A stretch of DNA of 41,891 nucleotides from Fidelibacterota bacterium (GTDB lineage: Bacteria > Pseudomonadota > Alphaproteobacteria > Rhodospirillales > Rhodospirillaceae), in contig CANJBL010000021.1 of assembly GCA_947472795.1 (NCBI GenBank), positions 1-41,891 of the forward strand, in the 5' to 3' direction. The notes under the pieces were generated by a model. That model worked only from the letters and a program-made list of their open reading frames with translations, was not told the origin of the DNA and did no database searches. The position numbers were made by a program, and so were the translations under genes. Below, piece after piece: positions 32,575 through 40,867 of the stretch (position 1 is its first letter; the number at the start of each line of letters is the position of its first letter).

Positions 32575-33693
32575 AGCCGCCGTCAGAGTCTTCACCTGTT
32601 TCTCGAAGACGTATTGCGCCGGGCGCTGATTGGCGAGCGGGATCTCCGGTGCCATGGGCCCTTCGGTCGCGGGGCCAGTCAGCATGACCTTCAGCGCGCG
32701 CAACGGGTGATCGGTGGTCGCGATGACGGCCGTCGGCTCGAAACCCGAATGCACCATGCAGTTGGCGCACTTTTCATAATTGCCGACGCCGTACTCATCC
32801 CAAGCCGTGGTCTGCATCAGTTCCTTGAAGCTCTGGACGTAGCCTTCACCCACCAGATAGCAAGGCCGCTGCCAGCCGAAGACGTTGCGCGTGGGGTTAC
32901 CCCAGGGCGTGCACTTGTAGGTCTGATTGCCGGCGAGGAAATCGAGATAGAGGCTGGACTGGTTGAACACCCAGGGCTTCTTGCCGGCCTTCTTGCGTTC
33001 CTTGCCCAAGCGGAAGATGGAGCGGAAGAGTTCTTTCGTTTTGCCGCGCGAGAGGAAGTGATCCTGCACCGGCGCGCGTTCGTAGGCATAACCCGGCGCC
33101 ATGGTGACGCCCTCAACGCCCAGCTCCATGGCATAGTCCAGGAACTCAGCCACTTTCTCGGGCACCGCGTTGCTGGTGAATAGCGTGCAGTTAAGGGTGA
33201 CGCGGAAGCCGCGTTTCACCGCTTCCCGAATGGCTTCGACAGCGCGGTCGAAGGTACCTTCCTGCGAGACGGCATGATCGTGCTCTTCCTTGAGGCCGTC
33301 GAGATGCACCGACAGGGTCAGGTACGGGCTCGGCGTGAACTGATCGAGCTTCTTTTTCAAGAGCAGCGCGTTGGTGCAGAGATAGACGAACTTCTTGCGC
33401 GCAACGATGCCTTCCACGATTTGCACGATCTCCTTGTGCAGCAGGGGCTCGCCGCCGGGAATGGAGACGACCGGCGCGCCGCACTCGTCCACGGCCTGGA
33501 AGCACTCTTCCGGCGAGAGGCGCTTATTGAGAATGGAATCCGGATAGTCGATCTTGCCGCAACCGGAGCAAGCGAGGTTGCAGCGGAATAGGGGCTCCAA
33601 CATCAGCACCAGCGGATAGCGCGCATTGCCGGCGAGCTTCTGCTTCATAATGTAAGCGCCGACGCGGAACTGTTGGATCAAAGGTACGGCCAC
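32536..33693 (-). CDS. hpnH: HpnH, adenosyl-hopene transferase (radical SAM)
   Basis: A 385-residue radical SAM enzyme with C38-x3-C42-x2-C45 ([16 protein letters not shown]), [11 protein letters not shown] and the C-terminal [18 protein letters not shown] cysteine block typical of HpnH. It adds the 5'-deoxyadenosyl radical to diploptene to form adenosylhopane, the first step of side-chain building. The start is GTG 33691-33693, preceded by AAAGG; conservation begins at [10 protein letters not shown]. It follows ispH by 21 bases on the same strand and converges with hpnG. The product passes to HpnG. Confidence 0.95.
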   Translation of the reverse strand: MAVPLIQQFRVGAYIMKQKLAGNARYPLVLMLEPLFRCNLACSGCGKIDYPDSILNKRLSPEECFQAVDECGAPVVSIPGGEPLLHKEIVQIVEGIVARKKFVYLCTNALLLKKKLDQFTPSPYLTLSVHLDGLKEEHDHAVSQEGTFDRAVEAIREAVKRGFRVTLNCTLFTSNAVPEKVAEFLDYAMELGVEGVTMAPGYAYERAPVQDHFLSRGKTKELFRSIFRLGKERKKAGKKPWVFNQSSLYLDFLAGNQTYKCTPWGNPTRNVFGWQRPCYLVGEGYVQSFKELMQTTAWDEYGVGNYEKCANCMVHSGFEPTAVIATTDHPLRALKVMLTGPATEGPMAPEIPLANQRPAQYVFEKQVKTLTAALHEEAPRQAKAG

Positions 33694-33714
33694 GGGGTTT
33701 AGCCTTTCTTGTTC

Positions 33715-34659
33715 TTATTGGGCGGCCACAGCAGCGACGTCTTTCAGCTGCTTGGGCAGTTTGAAATGAATGTTCTCGGTAACGCCGTCGAGCATCTCCA
33801 CGTCAATCTCGGCTAGCGTGCGCAGCTTGGCGATGAGTTCCTCGACAAGCGCTTCCGGGGCCGAGGCACCGGCGGTGATGCCCACGGCTTTCTTGCCTTC
33901 GAGCCAGGACGGCTCCAGGCCGTCGGCGTCGTCGATGAGATAGCTCGGGATATTCATGTCTGCGCCGATCTCGCGCAGGCGGTTTGAGTTGGAGCTGTTC
34001 TTGGCGCCGAGCACCAGCAGCACGTCGGACTTCAGGGCCAAGTCGCGCACGGACTGCTGACGGTTTTGCGTCGCGTAACAGATGTCCTTCACGTCCGGGC
34101 CGTGGATCGCCGGGAAGCGAGTCTTGAGGGAACTGATGATCTCGCGCGTGTCGTCCACCGAAAGGGTCGTCTGCGTGACATAGGCCAGCTTTTCAGGGTC
34201 CTTCACGACGAGCTCGGCCACGTCAGCCACCGAGCCGACGAGATGCAGCGTACCGTCGATCTGGCCGAGGGTCCCTTCCACTTCGGCGTGACCGGCGTGG
34301 CCGATGAGCACCACGTCGAACCCGTCGGCGGCATAGCGTTGGCCTTCGGTGTGCACGCGCGCCACCAGCGGGCATGTGGCATCCAGCACTTCCAGGCCGC
34401 GCAGGCCGGCATCACTGACCACCTTGCGCGAGACGCCGTGCGCGGAGAACACCGTGATGGCGCCCTTGGGAATGTCGCTGACCTCATCGACGAAGACGGC
34501 ACCCTTGGCGCGCAGATCTTCGACCACGCGCTTGTTGTGCACGATTTCATGGCGTACGTAGACGGGAGGGCCGAATTTCTTCAGCGCCAACTCCACAATC
34601 TCCACCGCACGGACAACGCCTGCGCAAAACCCACGGGGCTGCGCGAGCAGAACCTTCAT
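33715..34659 (-). CDS. ispH: 4-hydroxy-3-methylbut-2-enyl diphosphate reductase
   Basis: A 314-residue IspH (LytB), the last enzyme of the MEP pathway, giving IPP and DMAPP. The iron-sulfur cysteines are C12 (PRGFCAGV), C96 (DATCPLV) and C194 (KDICYATQNRQ). The substrate-site histidines H41, H74 and H124 and the acid E126 (GHAEVEG) are present. GTG 34662 is in frame, but the adjacent ATG 34657-34659 preceded by GGGGACGAAG is chosen. It is upstream of hpnH in one transcription unit, pairing precursor supply with side-chain synthesis. Two hairpins occur in its leader. Confidence 0.95.
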   Translation of the reverse strand: MKVLLAQPRGFCAGVVRAVEIVELALKKFGPPVYVRHEIVHNKRVVEDLRAKGAVFVDEVSDIPKGAITVFSAHGVSRKVVSDAGLRGLEVLDATCPLVARVHTEGQRYAADGFDVVLIGHAGHAEVEGTLGQIDGTLHLVGSVADVAELVVKDPEKLAYVTQTTLSVDDTREIISSLKTRFPAIHGPDVKDICYATQNRQQSVRDLALKSDVLLVLGAKNSSNSNRLREIGADMNIPSYLIDDADGLEPSWLEGKKAVGITAGASAPEALVEELIAKLRTLAEIDVEMLDGVTENIHFKLPKQLKDVAAVAAQ

Positions 34660-34673
34660 CACTTCGTCCCCTA

Positions 34674-34724
34674 TCGCTAACGACTTAGCGAACCAATGAG
34701 CGTACTCATACCGCGTGTGCGGTA
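34674..34724 (-). promoter_or_regulatory. Two small hairpins in the ispH leader
   Basis: TCGCTAA-CGAC-TTAGCGA (34674-34691) is a 7-bp stem with a tetraloop that ends 15 bases before the ispH ATG. TACCGC-GTGT-GCGGTA (34709-34724) is a 6-bp stem with a tetraloop further upstream. Both are perfect. They could be operators or folded leader elements. The rest of the 212-base ispH-DUF1345 gap shows no gene. Confidence 0.4.
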
Positions 34725-34871
34725 CAGCGGCAAACCCCGGTCACCCGCGTTTAAGTCATTGCCATATCAGCAAATTTGCATTGCAGCGCGGGCTCTGGGC
34801 AAATATCCTTATTTCAGAGTGACTTAGAGCCAATGATGCAAATGTCGCAGCCCCGTCAATAGAGTAGGGCC

Positions 34872-35504
34872 ATGTTCACCCACCTGAGACACCGCCCGGG
34901 CCTTGTAACCGGCACCATCGCCGGGGTCGCTGCGAGCCTTATTGCCAGGTCTGTATTTCCGCCACTGTCGGCCACCTTGGTGGGCTGGTGTGCCGGGATC
35001 GTGGTGTATCTGGCCATGGACGTCTGGGTGGCCTCACGCGCTACGGTCCACACCATGCAGGCGCGCGCCGAGGCCGTGGACGAAGGCCGTCTCGCTGTTC
35101 TGGTCATCACCGTGGGCGCGGCCATCGCTTCGCTGGGCGCCATCGTTGCAAACCTGGCGCAGGCGCGCGGGGTGGGGGAATCGTCACCAGCGCTTACTCT
35201 CGCCGCCGTCACGGTTCTGCTGTCATGGATATTCATGCACACGGTGTTTGCCTTCACCTATGCGCACGACTTCTATAGAAGCGGGCGCGGCGGCGGGCTT
35301 GCCTTCCCCGAGACACCACAACCGAACTATTGGGACTTCGCCTATTTCTCGTTCGTGATTGGCGCGACGGCGCAAGTGTCCGATGTGTCCATCACATCGC
35401 AATCCATCCGCCGGATGGTTTTGGCGCACGGCATCATCTCGTTCTTCTTCAATACCGCCGTGCTGGCTTTGGGCGTGAACCTCGCCGCGGGTCTTGTCGG
35501 CTAG
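34872..35504 (+). CDS. DUF1345 family membrane protein
   Basis: A 210-residue inner-membrane protein with about five hydrophobic helices and the DUF1345 features: ARSVFPPLSATLVGWCAGIVVYLAMD, SWIFMHTVFAFTYAHDFY and GGLAFPETPQPNYWDFAYFSF, then IGATAQVSDVSITSQSIRR. The family is common in alphaproteobacteria and its function is unknown. ATG 34872 is weakly preceded by AGGG. The stop codon TAG (35502-35504) lies inside the first of two palindromic elements, so the C-terminus may have been altered by insertion of that element. Confidence 0.88.
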   Translation: MFTHLRHRPGLVTGTIAGVAASLIARSVFPPLSATLVGWCAGIVVYLAMDVWVASRATVHTMQARAEAVDEGRLAVLVITVGAAIASLGAIVANLAQARGVGESSPALTLAAVTVLLSWIFMHTVFAFTYAHDFYRSGRGGGLAFPETPQPNYWDFAYFSFVIGATAQVSDVSITSQSIRRMVLAHGIISFFFNTAVLALGVNLAAGLVG

Positions 35505-35579
35505 TGGAGCAGATTTGACATTCGCCATCTGGCCAGCGGAAAAACTGGGATGCGAATGTCAAATCTTAAGCTCCACTAG
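35501..35579. repeat. Long palindromic element, copy 1 of a tandem pair
   Basis: CTAGTGGAGC (35501-35510) pairs with GCTCCACTAG (35570-35579), and AGATTTGACATTCGC (35511-35525) pairs with GCGAATGTCAAATCT (35552-35566), giving a 25-bp stem with a 3-base bulge (567-569) and a 26-base loop. Its end supplies the stop codon of the DUF1345 gene. It lies 12 bases from a second, related palindrome with different but still fully paired stem bases. Confidence 0.9.
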
Positions 35580-35591
35580 ATTCATAGATTT

Positions 35592-35667
35592 CTAGTGGTC
35601 CTTTGATTCTAACATTCGCAAACTAGTCCTCGGAACTGGGATGCGAATGTTAGAATCGGACCACTAG
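35592..35667. repeat. Long palindromic element, copy 2 of a tandem pair
   Basis: CTAGTGGTCC (35592-35601) pairs with GGACCACTAG (35658-35667), and GATTCTAACATTCGC (35605-35619) pairs with GCGAATGTTAGAATC (35643-35657), giving a 25-bp stem with a 3-base bulge (602-604) and a 23-base loop ending, like copy 1, in ACTGGGAT. Its far end supplies the TAG stop (35664-35666) of the leftward ABC-F gene. Confidence 0.9.
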
Positions 35668-37475
35668 CCTTCCAACTCTTCGCGCAACATCTCCAGCGTC
35701 AGCCACTCCTCTTCGCCGGCGACGATGGCGGCTTCAGCGACTTGCAGATCGGTGGCGGTTTTCTTGAAACCTTCGGGGTCGCGCGCGAAAAGTGCGGGGT
35801 CCGCGAGCTTGGCTTGGAGCCGCGTGACATCGGCGCGAAGCGTGTCCAGTTTTGCAGGCAAGGTGGCGAGGGCGTGCTTCTCTTTGAAGCCCAGCTTCTT
35901 GCGCGGCGTGGCGGCGGCTTTCGGTGTTTCGTCTTTGGCTTTCTTCGGCGCGTCTTTGGCGGACGCGCGCTCGCGCGCTTTCACGCCATGCCCGCGCTGA
36001 GCGACCATGTCGGAATAACCACCGGCATAGGCGAGCCATCTGCCGTCGCCCTCGTAGGCGATGACAGACGTCACGACACGGTCGAGGAAATCGCGGTCGT
36101 GGCTGACGAGCAGCACTGTGCCCGCATAGTCGGCCAGCATTTCCTGTAACAAATCGAGCGTCTCAAGATCGAGGTCGTTGGTGGGCTCGTCGAGAACCAG
36201 AAGATTGGATGAACGCGCCATGGCACGCGCGAGCATGAGCCGCCCACGTTCGCCGCCGGAGAGGCGCGCGACAGGTGTGGGCGCCTGCTCAGGCCCGAAG
36301 AGGAAGTCCTTCATGTAACCGACAACGTGCTTGCGCGTGGTGCCGACTGTCACCATGTCACCGCCGCCTTGGGTGAGCACCTCAGCCAGCGTTGCCTGCG
36401 GGTCGAGGGATTCGCGCTTCTGGTCCAGCGTGACCATTTCAATGTTGGCGCCGAGTTTCGCCGTGCCGGAGTCAGGCGCCAGCACGCCGGTCAGCATATT
36501 GAGCAGCGTCGTCTTGCCGGAACCATTGGGCCCGACGATGCCGATGCGGTCGCCGCGCGCGACCCGCAGCGACACCTCTTTGACAATGGTGCGATCACCA
36601 TAGGATTTGGAAATCTGTTCGGCCTCGATAAGCAGCTTCGCCGCGCGGTCGGCTTCGGCCGCCACCATGGTGACATGGCCCGTGGCGGCGCGGTAATTGC
36701 GCCGGTCGTCACGCATCTCGTGAAGGATGGCGAGACGGCGCACGTTGCGCTTGCGCCGGCCCGAGACGCCGTAACGCACCCAGTCTTCCTCGCGCGCGAT
36801 CTTGCGGTCGAACTTGTGGCGCGCAATCTCTTCCTGCTCCAGCACCTCGTCACGCCAGGCTTCGAACTCACCGAAACCGCGGTCGATCTTGCGGATGAGC
36901 CCGCGGTCGAGCCACGCGGTCGAGCGGGTAAGATTGGTGAGAAAGCGCCGATCATGGCTGATGAGCACGAGCGCGGAGCGCAAGGATTTCAGCTCCCCTT
37001 CCAACCACTCGATGGCGGGAAGGTCGAGATGGTTGGTGGGCTCGTCCAAGAGAAGGATATCGGGGGCGGGCGCCAGCGTACGCGCAAGCGCCACGCGCCG
37101 CAGTTCGCCGCCAGAAAGGGTTTTGGGATCCTCGGCCCCGGTGAAGCCGAACTGCCCAAGGTAGTAAAGCCCGCGATGAACATCGCCTTCAGGACCCAAG
37201 CCGGCCTCGACATACGCGAGCGTGCTCTCAAAACCGGCGACATCCGGTTCCTGCGGCAGGTAACGGATAGATGTCCCCTGTTGCACAGCGCGCTCACCCT
37301 TGTCCGATTGCACCAATCCGGCGGCGATCTTGAGCAACGTCGATTTGCCCGAGCCGTTACGGCCCACAAGGCACAGCCGCTCGCCTTCAGATACAGACAG
37401 TTCGGCACCGTCCAAGAGGGTTGGTCCCCCGAAGGTCAGATGGATGTTGCGAAGGATGAGGAGCGGCGTGGCCAT
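35664..37475 (-). CDS. ABC-F family ATPase (Uup-like)
   Basis: A 603-residue protein with two ABC ATPase domains and no membrane helices. Domain 1 has GRNGSGKST (38-46), LSGGELRRVALARTL and LLLDEPTNHLD; domain 2 has GPNGSGKTT, LSGGERGRLMLARAM and LVLDEPTNDLD. The linker and the charged C-terminal coiled coil (about 500-603) point to the Uup subgroup, linked to ribosome function and DNA-repair phenotypes. ATG 37473-37475 is used. Its stop codon lies in the second palindrome, so the very C-terminus may be derived from the element. No link to hopanoids is apparent. Confidence 0.9.
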   Translation of the reverse strand: MATPLLILRNIHLTFGGPTLLDGAELSVSEGERLCLVGRNGSGKSTLLKIAAGLVQSDKGERAVQQGTSIRYLPQEPDVAGFESTLAYVEAGLGPEGDVHRGLYYLGQFGFTGAEDPKTLSGGELRRVALARTLAPAPDILLLDEPTNHLDLPAIEWLEGELKSLRSALVLISHDRRFLTNLTRSTAWLDRGLIRKIDRGFGEFEAWRDEVLEQEEIARHKFDRKIAREEDWVRYGVSGRRKRNVRRLAILHEMRDDRRNYRAATGHVTMVAAEADRAAKLLIEAEQISKSYGDRTIVKEVSLRVARGDRIGIVGPNGSGKTTLLNMLTGVLAPDSGTAKLGANIEMVTLDQKRESLDPQATLAEVLTQGGGDMVTVGTTRKHVVGYMKDFLFGPEQAPTPVARLSGGERGRLMLARAMARSSNLLVLDEPTNDLDLETLDLLQEMLADYAGTVLLVSHDRDFLDRVVTSVIAYEGDGRWLAYAGGYSDMVAQRGHGVKARERASAKDAPKKAKDETPKAAATPRKKLGFKEKHALATLPAKLDTLRADVTRLQAKLADPALFARDPEGFKKTATDLQVAEAAIVAGEEEWLTLEMLREELEG

Positions 37476-37602
37476 GGGCTCAAATCTGCGTCAAAAGGCG
37501 CATGGTCATAGCATTCGGCGCCGGAGACTTATATCGTCATTGTCGGCCGGAAGGCCCACGAGGCGGACGAAGACCCGCCACGCCACTTCACTGGGGAGAT
37601 TC

Positions 37603-38199
37603 ATGCAAAAGTTTGCCGTTCTGGGTGTGAGCTGCTGGTCGGGCTTTTTGCTCATGGCCCTGGAGTTGTTGTCGGGCCGTATCCTGGCACCCACCTTCGG
37701 CAGCAGCATTTATGTCTGGGGCGCCATCATCACCATTTTTATGCTGGCGCTGTCCTTCGGCTATCTGATCGGCGGGCGGATGTCGCTGAAACCACCGAAG
37801 GTGAGCACGCTGTGCGGCTTGCACCTTCTCTCTGGGCTGTTGGTGCTTCCAATCCTCGCCTTCGCCGATCCGGTGCTGAACAGCATCTTCGATTATACGC
37901 AAGATCCGCGCTTGGGCTCGTTGATCGCCAGCGTGATCCTGTTCTTCCTGCCTGCCTGCGTCTGCGGCACCGTGGCCCCCTATGCCGTGCGCCTTCTGGT
38001 GGACGACCCGGCGGCGGCCGGATTTTACGCCGGCTTACAGTTTTTCTTCTCCACGGCTTTCAGCGCTGCGGGTACGCTGCTGACCTCGTTCTACCTGGTG
38101 CTGATCCTGGAAGTGAATCAGATTCTCTATCTGCTGCTGGGGATCACCGCAGTTATGGCCGCAACGGCCTTCACACTGTCCCGACGGAGCGCGTCATGA
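37603..38199 (+). CDS. Membrane half of a split MFS/spermidine-synthase-like system
   Basis: A 198-residue protein with about six helices, opening with LGVSCWSGFLLMALELLSGRILAPTFGSS, the characteristic start of fused MFS/spermidine synthase proteins (ALE-x2-AGRxLAPxFG-like block). In those proteins the membrane part is followed by the methyltransferase-fold synthase domain; here the second half is a separate, overlapping gene. ATG 37603 follows GGGGAG. Its TGA overlaps the ATG of the next gene, so the two halves are made together. It probably anchors or feeds the exported synthase-like partner. Confidence 0.85.
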   Translation: MQKFAVLGVSCWSGFLLMALELLSGRILAPTFGSSIYVWGAIITIFMLALSFGYLIGGRMSLKPPKVSTLCGLHLLSGLLVLPILAFADPVLNSIFDYTQDPRLGSLIASVILFFLPACVCGTVAPYAVRLLVDDPAAAGFYAGLQFFFSTAFSAAGTLLTSFYLVLILEVNQILYLLLGITAVMAATAFTLSRRSAS

Positions 38200-39092
38200 T
38201 GAAGAACTTCTTCGCCGCCGCCACGCTGATCTTCGCGGCACTCTTGTGCCGTCCCGCCGCGGCGGAACTGAAAACGATCCATTCGGAGAAGTCGCTCTAC
38301 CGGAACATCTTTGTCACCGAGGAGGGCGATCTGCGTTGCCTCACTTTCAGGCGCGCGACCGCCGGCACGCGTCAGACCTGCAAGATGATGAGTAATCCCA
38401 ACCATCTCTATTTCCCCTATACGCGCATGATGATCGGTTCGCTGTTCATGAAGCCGCACCCGGGGCGCGTGCTTATTATCGGACTTGGCGGCGGCACGCT
38501 GCCTATGACCGTGCACGCCCTCGCGCCTGAAGCCGCCATCGATGTGGTGGAGATCGATCCTGCCGTGGTGAAAGCTGCGCGCAATTACTTTGGCTTTGTC
38601 ACCGACGACAAGATCAACGTGCATGAGGAAGATGGGCGCGTCTTCGTGAAGAAAGCCATCGCTCAGAAGGCGCAGTACGATCTGATCATGTTGGATGCCT
38701 TCGCCGATGACTACATCCCAGAGCACCTGCTGACCCGGGAATTCCTCGAGGAAGTGAAAACAGTTCTGGCACCGGACGGCGTGGTGGCGGCGAATACCTT
38801 CTCCTCGAGCGGGCTCTATCCCTATGAGTCCGTGACTTACGCGGCGGCCTTCGGGACCTTCTACAATCTGAAGCAAGCCAACCGCGTGATCTGGGCCCAG
38901 AAGAACAACACCCTGCCCTCCCTGGCGACGCTGCAGGAAAATGCCAAGGGATTGGACGCAGCCATGACGGAACGGGGGGTCAGTTCATCCGAACTGCTGT
39001 CCGAAGCCTCGACGAAGGTCGATTGGGCCACCAATACCCGACTTTTGACCGATCAGTACATGCCATCAAACCTTTTGAACGCTGCTAGATAG
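38196..39092 (+). CDS. Exported spermidine-synthase-like protein
   Basis: A 298-residue protein with a signal peptide (MMKNFFAAATLIFAALLCRP, cleavage near AAA-E24) and a Rossmann methyltransferase-type domain: LIIGLGGGTLPMTVHAL (95-109), VVEIDPAVVKAARNYF (E119, D121), EEDGRVFVKK (D146) and LIMLDAFADDYIPEHL (D167). These are the blocks that bind decarboxylated SAM in polyamine synthases. The signal peptide suggests the domain lies in the periplasm, where its substrate is unclear. It overlaps the membrane partner by four bases. An alternative start is the second ATG three bases on. Confidence 0.85.
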   Translation: MMKNFFAAATLIFAALLCRPAAAELKTIHSEKSLYRNIFVTEEGDLRCLTFRRATAGTRQTCKMMSNPNHLYFPYTRMMIGSLFMKPHPGRVLIIGLGGGTLPMTVHALAPEAAIDVVEIDPAVVKAARNYFGFVTDDKINVHEEDGRVFVKKAIAQKAQYDLIMLDAFADDYIPEHLLTREFLEEVKTVLAPDGVVAANTFSSSGLYPYESVTYAAAFGTFYNLKQANRVIWAQKNNTLPSLATLQENAKGLDAAMTERGVSSSELLSEASTKVDWATNTRLLTDQYMPSNLLNAAR

Positions 39093-39093
39093 C

Positions 39094-39106
39094 TGTAATT
39101 ATTACA
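39094..39106. promoter_or_regulatory. 13-base palindrome in an AT-rich upstream region
   Basis: TGTAAT-T-ATTACA is a perfect dyad 27 bases upstream of the promoter at 39133-39161, within an AT-rich patch that contrasts with the GC-rich surroundings. It could be an activator or repressor site or an UP-like element. Confidence 0.35.
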
Positions 39107-39132
39107 TTTTATATAAATTCTGGTCGGTGCAC

Positions 39133-39161
39133 TTGACGTTCATGTTGCGGCGCAATATCTA
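39133..39161 (+). promoter_or_regulatory. Vegetative-type promoter for the small secreted protein
   Basis: TTGACG (39133-39138), a 17-base spacer and TATCTA (39156-39161) are close to the consensus -35/-10 hexamers. Transcription would begin near 39168, leaving a short leader with AGGA (39083-offset 39183-39186) before the GTG start at 39196. Confidence 0.6.
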
Positions 39162-39195
39162 GCGCCCACGTGTTCACTTATCAGGATGTACCCCC

Positions 39196-39456
39196 GTGCG
39201 TTTTCTTCCCGTTTTGACTCTTCCTGTTGTGGCGGGCCTTGCCCTCGGCCTCTTTGCCGCTGCCGCGATGGCTGGCGCCCCCACCGAAATCCCGAACAAC
39301 GATCCGACGCGGATCTGCGAAAGCCCGCGCCTGACCGCTAACGAGCGCAAGGAATGCCATGCGCTCTTCAAGGCCGCGACAACCGATACCGCGCGGCAGG
39401 ATGCGTACCGCACGTTCGACGAACCCATTTACGGCCCGGCTGTCCCCAACCGCTAA
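39196..39456 (+). CDS. Small secreted protein with two cysteines
   Basis: An 86-residue protein with a clear signal peptide (LPVVAGLALGLFAAAAMA, cleavage near residue 26), leaving about 60 residues that contain C41 and C54 in ICESPRLTANERKECHALF, which may form a disulfide. The start is GTG 39196, preceded by AGGA and a good promoter. No family is recognised. It is monocistronic or followed by the DTW gene after a small hairpin. Confidence 0.7.
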   Translation: MRFLPVLTLPVVAGLALGLFAAAAMAGAPTEIPNNDPTRICESPRLTANERKECHALFKAATTDTARQDAYRTFDEPIYGPAVPNR

Positions 39457-39476
39457 GCTGATGTTGCAGACGGGCG

Positions 39477-39499
39477 TGGAAGCGCTTATGCCGCTTCCA
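39477..39499 (+). promoter_or_regulatory. Hairpin over the start of the DTW gene
   Basis: TGGAAGCG (39477-39484) and CGCTTCCA (39492-39499) form an 8-bp stem with a 7-base loop. The last paired base is the A of the DTW gene's ATG, and the stem includes the only purine-rich ribosome-binding-like stretch (GGAAG). It may stop transcripts from the small secreted gene or hold back translation of the DTW gene. Confidence 0.45.
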
Positions 39500-40158
39500 T
39501 GACCGATGCATCTTCTCCAGATTCCTGCCCACGCTGCCAGAAGGCACAGCGTCTTTGCGTCTGTGCTGATATTCCCGCGCCGATCGACAACAAGATCGCG
39601 CTCGTGATTCTGCAGCATCCGCAGGAGCAGGACGTGGACCTGGGCACCGCGCGCCTCGCCGCACTTCATTTCACCAACGCGGCCGTGAAGGTTGGTTTGT
39701 CATGGCCCAGCCTGAGCAAAGTCCTGGGCCGCGCCGCCGACCCAAAGCGCTGGGCAATACTTTATCTCGGATCAGTCAAAGCGAAGGACCTGGCGCCGGG
39801 GCGCGAGGTTGTCGCGCTCACCCGTAAGGGCAACGCCGCGCCCGATCAGGACGCCGCCTTCAAGGACATCGAGGGCATCATTCTGTTGGACGGCACCTGG
39901 AGCCAGGCCAAAGCATTGTGGTGGCGTAACGCATGGATGCTGAAGGCCCAGCGCGTGGCCCTCAATCCGCGCCACCCTTCCCGTTATGGCAATTTGCGCA
40001 AGGAACCACGGCGCGACGGGCTTTCCACGCTGGAAGCCGCGGGTCTGTTGCTCAGTCGTTTGGAAAATAAACCCGAGATGGAAACAGCGTTGCTTGCCAG
40101 CTTCGACAAGATGCTCAGCCGCTACCGCGCTTTCCGCGCGGAGTCCAAAGCTTCCTGA
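39499..40158 (+). CDS. DTW-domain tRNA-uridine aminocarboxypropyltransferase
   Basis: A 219-residue protein of the DTW family, which transfers the 3-amino-3-carboxypropyl group of SAM to a tRNA uridine (acp3U). It has the N-terminal cysteine cluster C10, C13, C20, C22 (CPRCQKAQRLCVC), LQHPQEQDVDLGTARL, and the name-giving motif as LLDGTWSQAKAL (D131-x-x-W134), then LNPRHPSRYGNLRKEP. ATG 39499 is preferred since the cysteine cluster follows at once. Its 3' end overlaps the convergent TPR-like gene by 37 bases. It is a housekeeping function not tied to hopanoids. Confidence 0.88.
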   Translation: MTDASSPDSCPRCQKAQRLCVCADIPAPIDNKIALVILQHPQEQDVDLGTARLAALHFTNAAVKVGLSWPSLSKVLGRAADPKRWAILYLGSVKAKDLAPGREVVALTRKGNAAPDQDAAFKDIEGIILLDGTWSQAKALWWRNAWMLKAQRVALNPRHPSRYGNLRKEPRRDGLSTLEAAGLLLSRLENKPEMETALLASFDKMLSRYRAFRAESKAS

Positions 40159-40787
40159 ATATCGATCTTGCGCCCTGCCGTGGCGCGTTCATGACCCGGT
40201 CGCACGAGGGCGGCCGCATGCATGGCGCGGTCCAAGTACGGAAGCGCCTCGCGTTTCCTGCCGCCTTGCAAAAGAAAATCACCGTAGAAGTAATTGCTGT
40301 CCATACCCTCGGGGTCTATGGCCAGTGCCTGCGTGAGGTAGACTTCGGCCTTTTTCTTGTCGCCAAAGCCAAGAGGCCAGGAGGGCATTTCGTAATACAG
40401 CATCCCGAGCGATGTCTGAATCAAGCCGTTGGCAGCGGCGGGATCGATGGCCTCCGCCTGGTGCAGAAGGTCACGCGCATTCCTGGCAAGACTGAGCGCT
40501 GAAAGATCACCGCGCAATTCGGCCTCGACCAGCAGCGCGAGCGCTTCCCACACGAGCGGCTCGGCCTTGCCGGGATGACGTTCCGCGAGTGCGGTGGCGT
40601 CCCGCATGAGATCGCGACCCGCCGCGAATTTTTCGCCCCTGCCCTTCATCTCGTAGCGGATTTCGGCCCAGCGGTTTTCAAGGGCCAGGACCTCGCGATG
40701 CATGACGACATCGCCGGTCTCCTGCGCGTGCGCGAGACCGCCCGTCAGCAGGGCTAGCAGGCACAAAGCAAAAACCGGCGTTTTCAT
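40122..40787 (-). CDS. Exported TPR-like protein
   Basis: A 221-residue protein with a signal peptide (MKTPVFALCLLALLTGGLAHA, cleavage near residue 21) and helical repeats that read as degenerate tetratricopeptide units (LVWEALALLVEAELRGD, LIQTSLGMLYYEMPSW, AEVYLTQALAIDPEGMDSNYFYG, ALPYLDRAMHAA). The combination suggests a periplasmic scaffold. ATG 40785-40787 is used. It is divergent from the DUF3095 gene across an 80-base gap and overlaps the DTW gene at the 3' end. No specific family is recognised. Confidence 0.8.
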   Translation of the reverse strand: MKTPVFALCLLALLTGGLAHAQETGDVVMHREVLALENRWAEIRYEMKGRGEKFAAGRDLMRDATALAERHPGKAEPLVWEALALLVEAELRGDLSALSLARNARDLLHQAEAIDPAAANGLIQTSLGMLYYEMPSWPLGFGDKKKAEVYLTQALAIDPEGMDSNYFYGDFLLQGGRKREALPYLDRAMHAAALVRPGHERATAGRKIDIQEALDSARKAR

Positions 40788-40867
40788 CGTCTATCCCGGG
40801 TAGGAAAATCCATGCATTGGCGTAATCTAACCTTCCGGCCATGGCGTAAAAGAGGCAGAGGGGGCGC

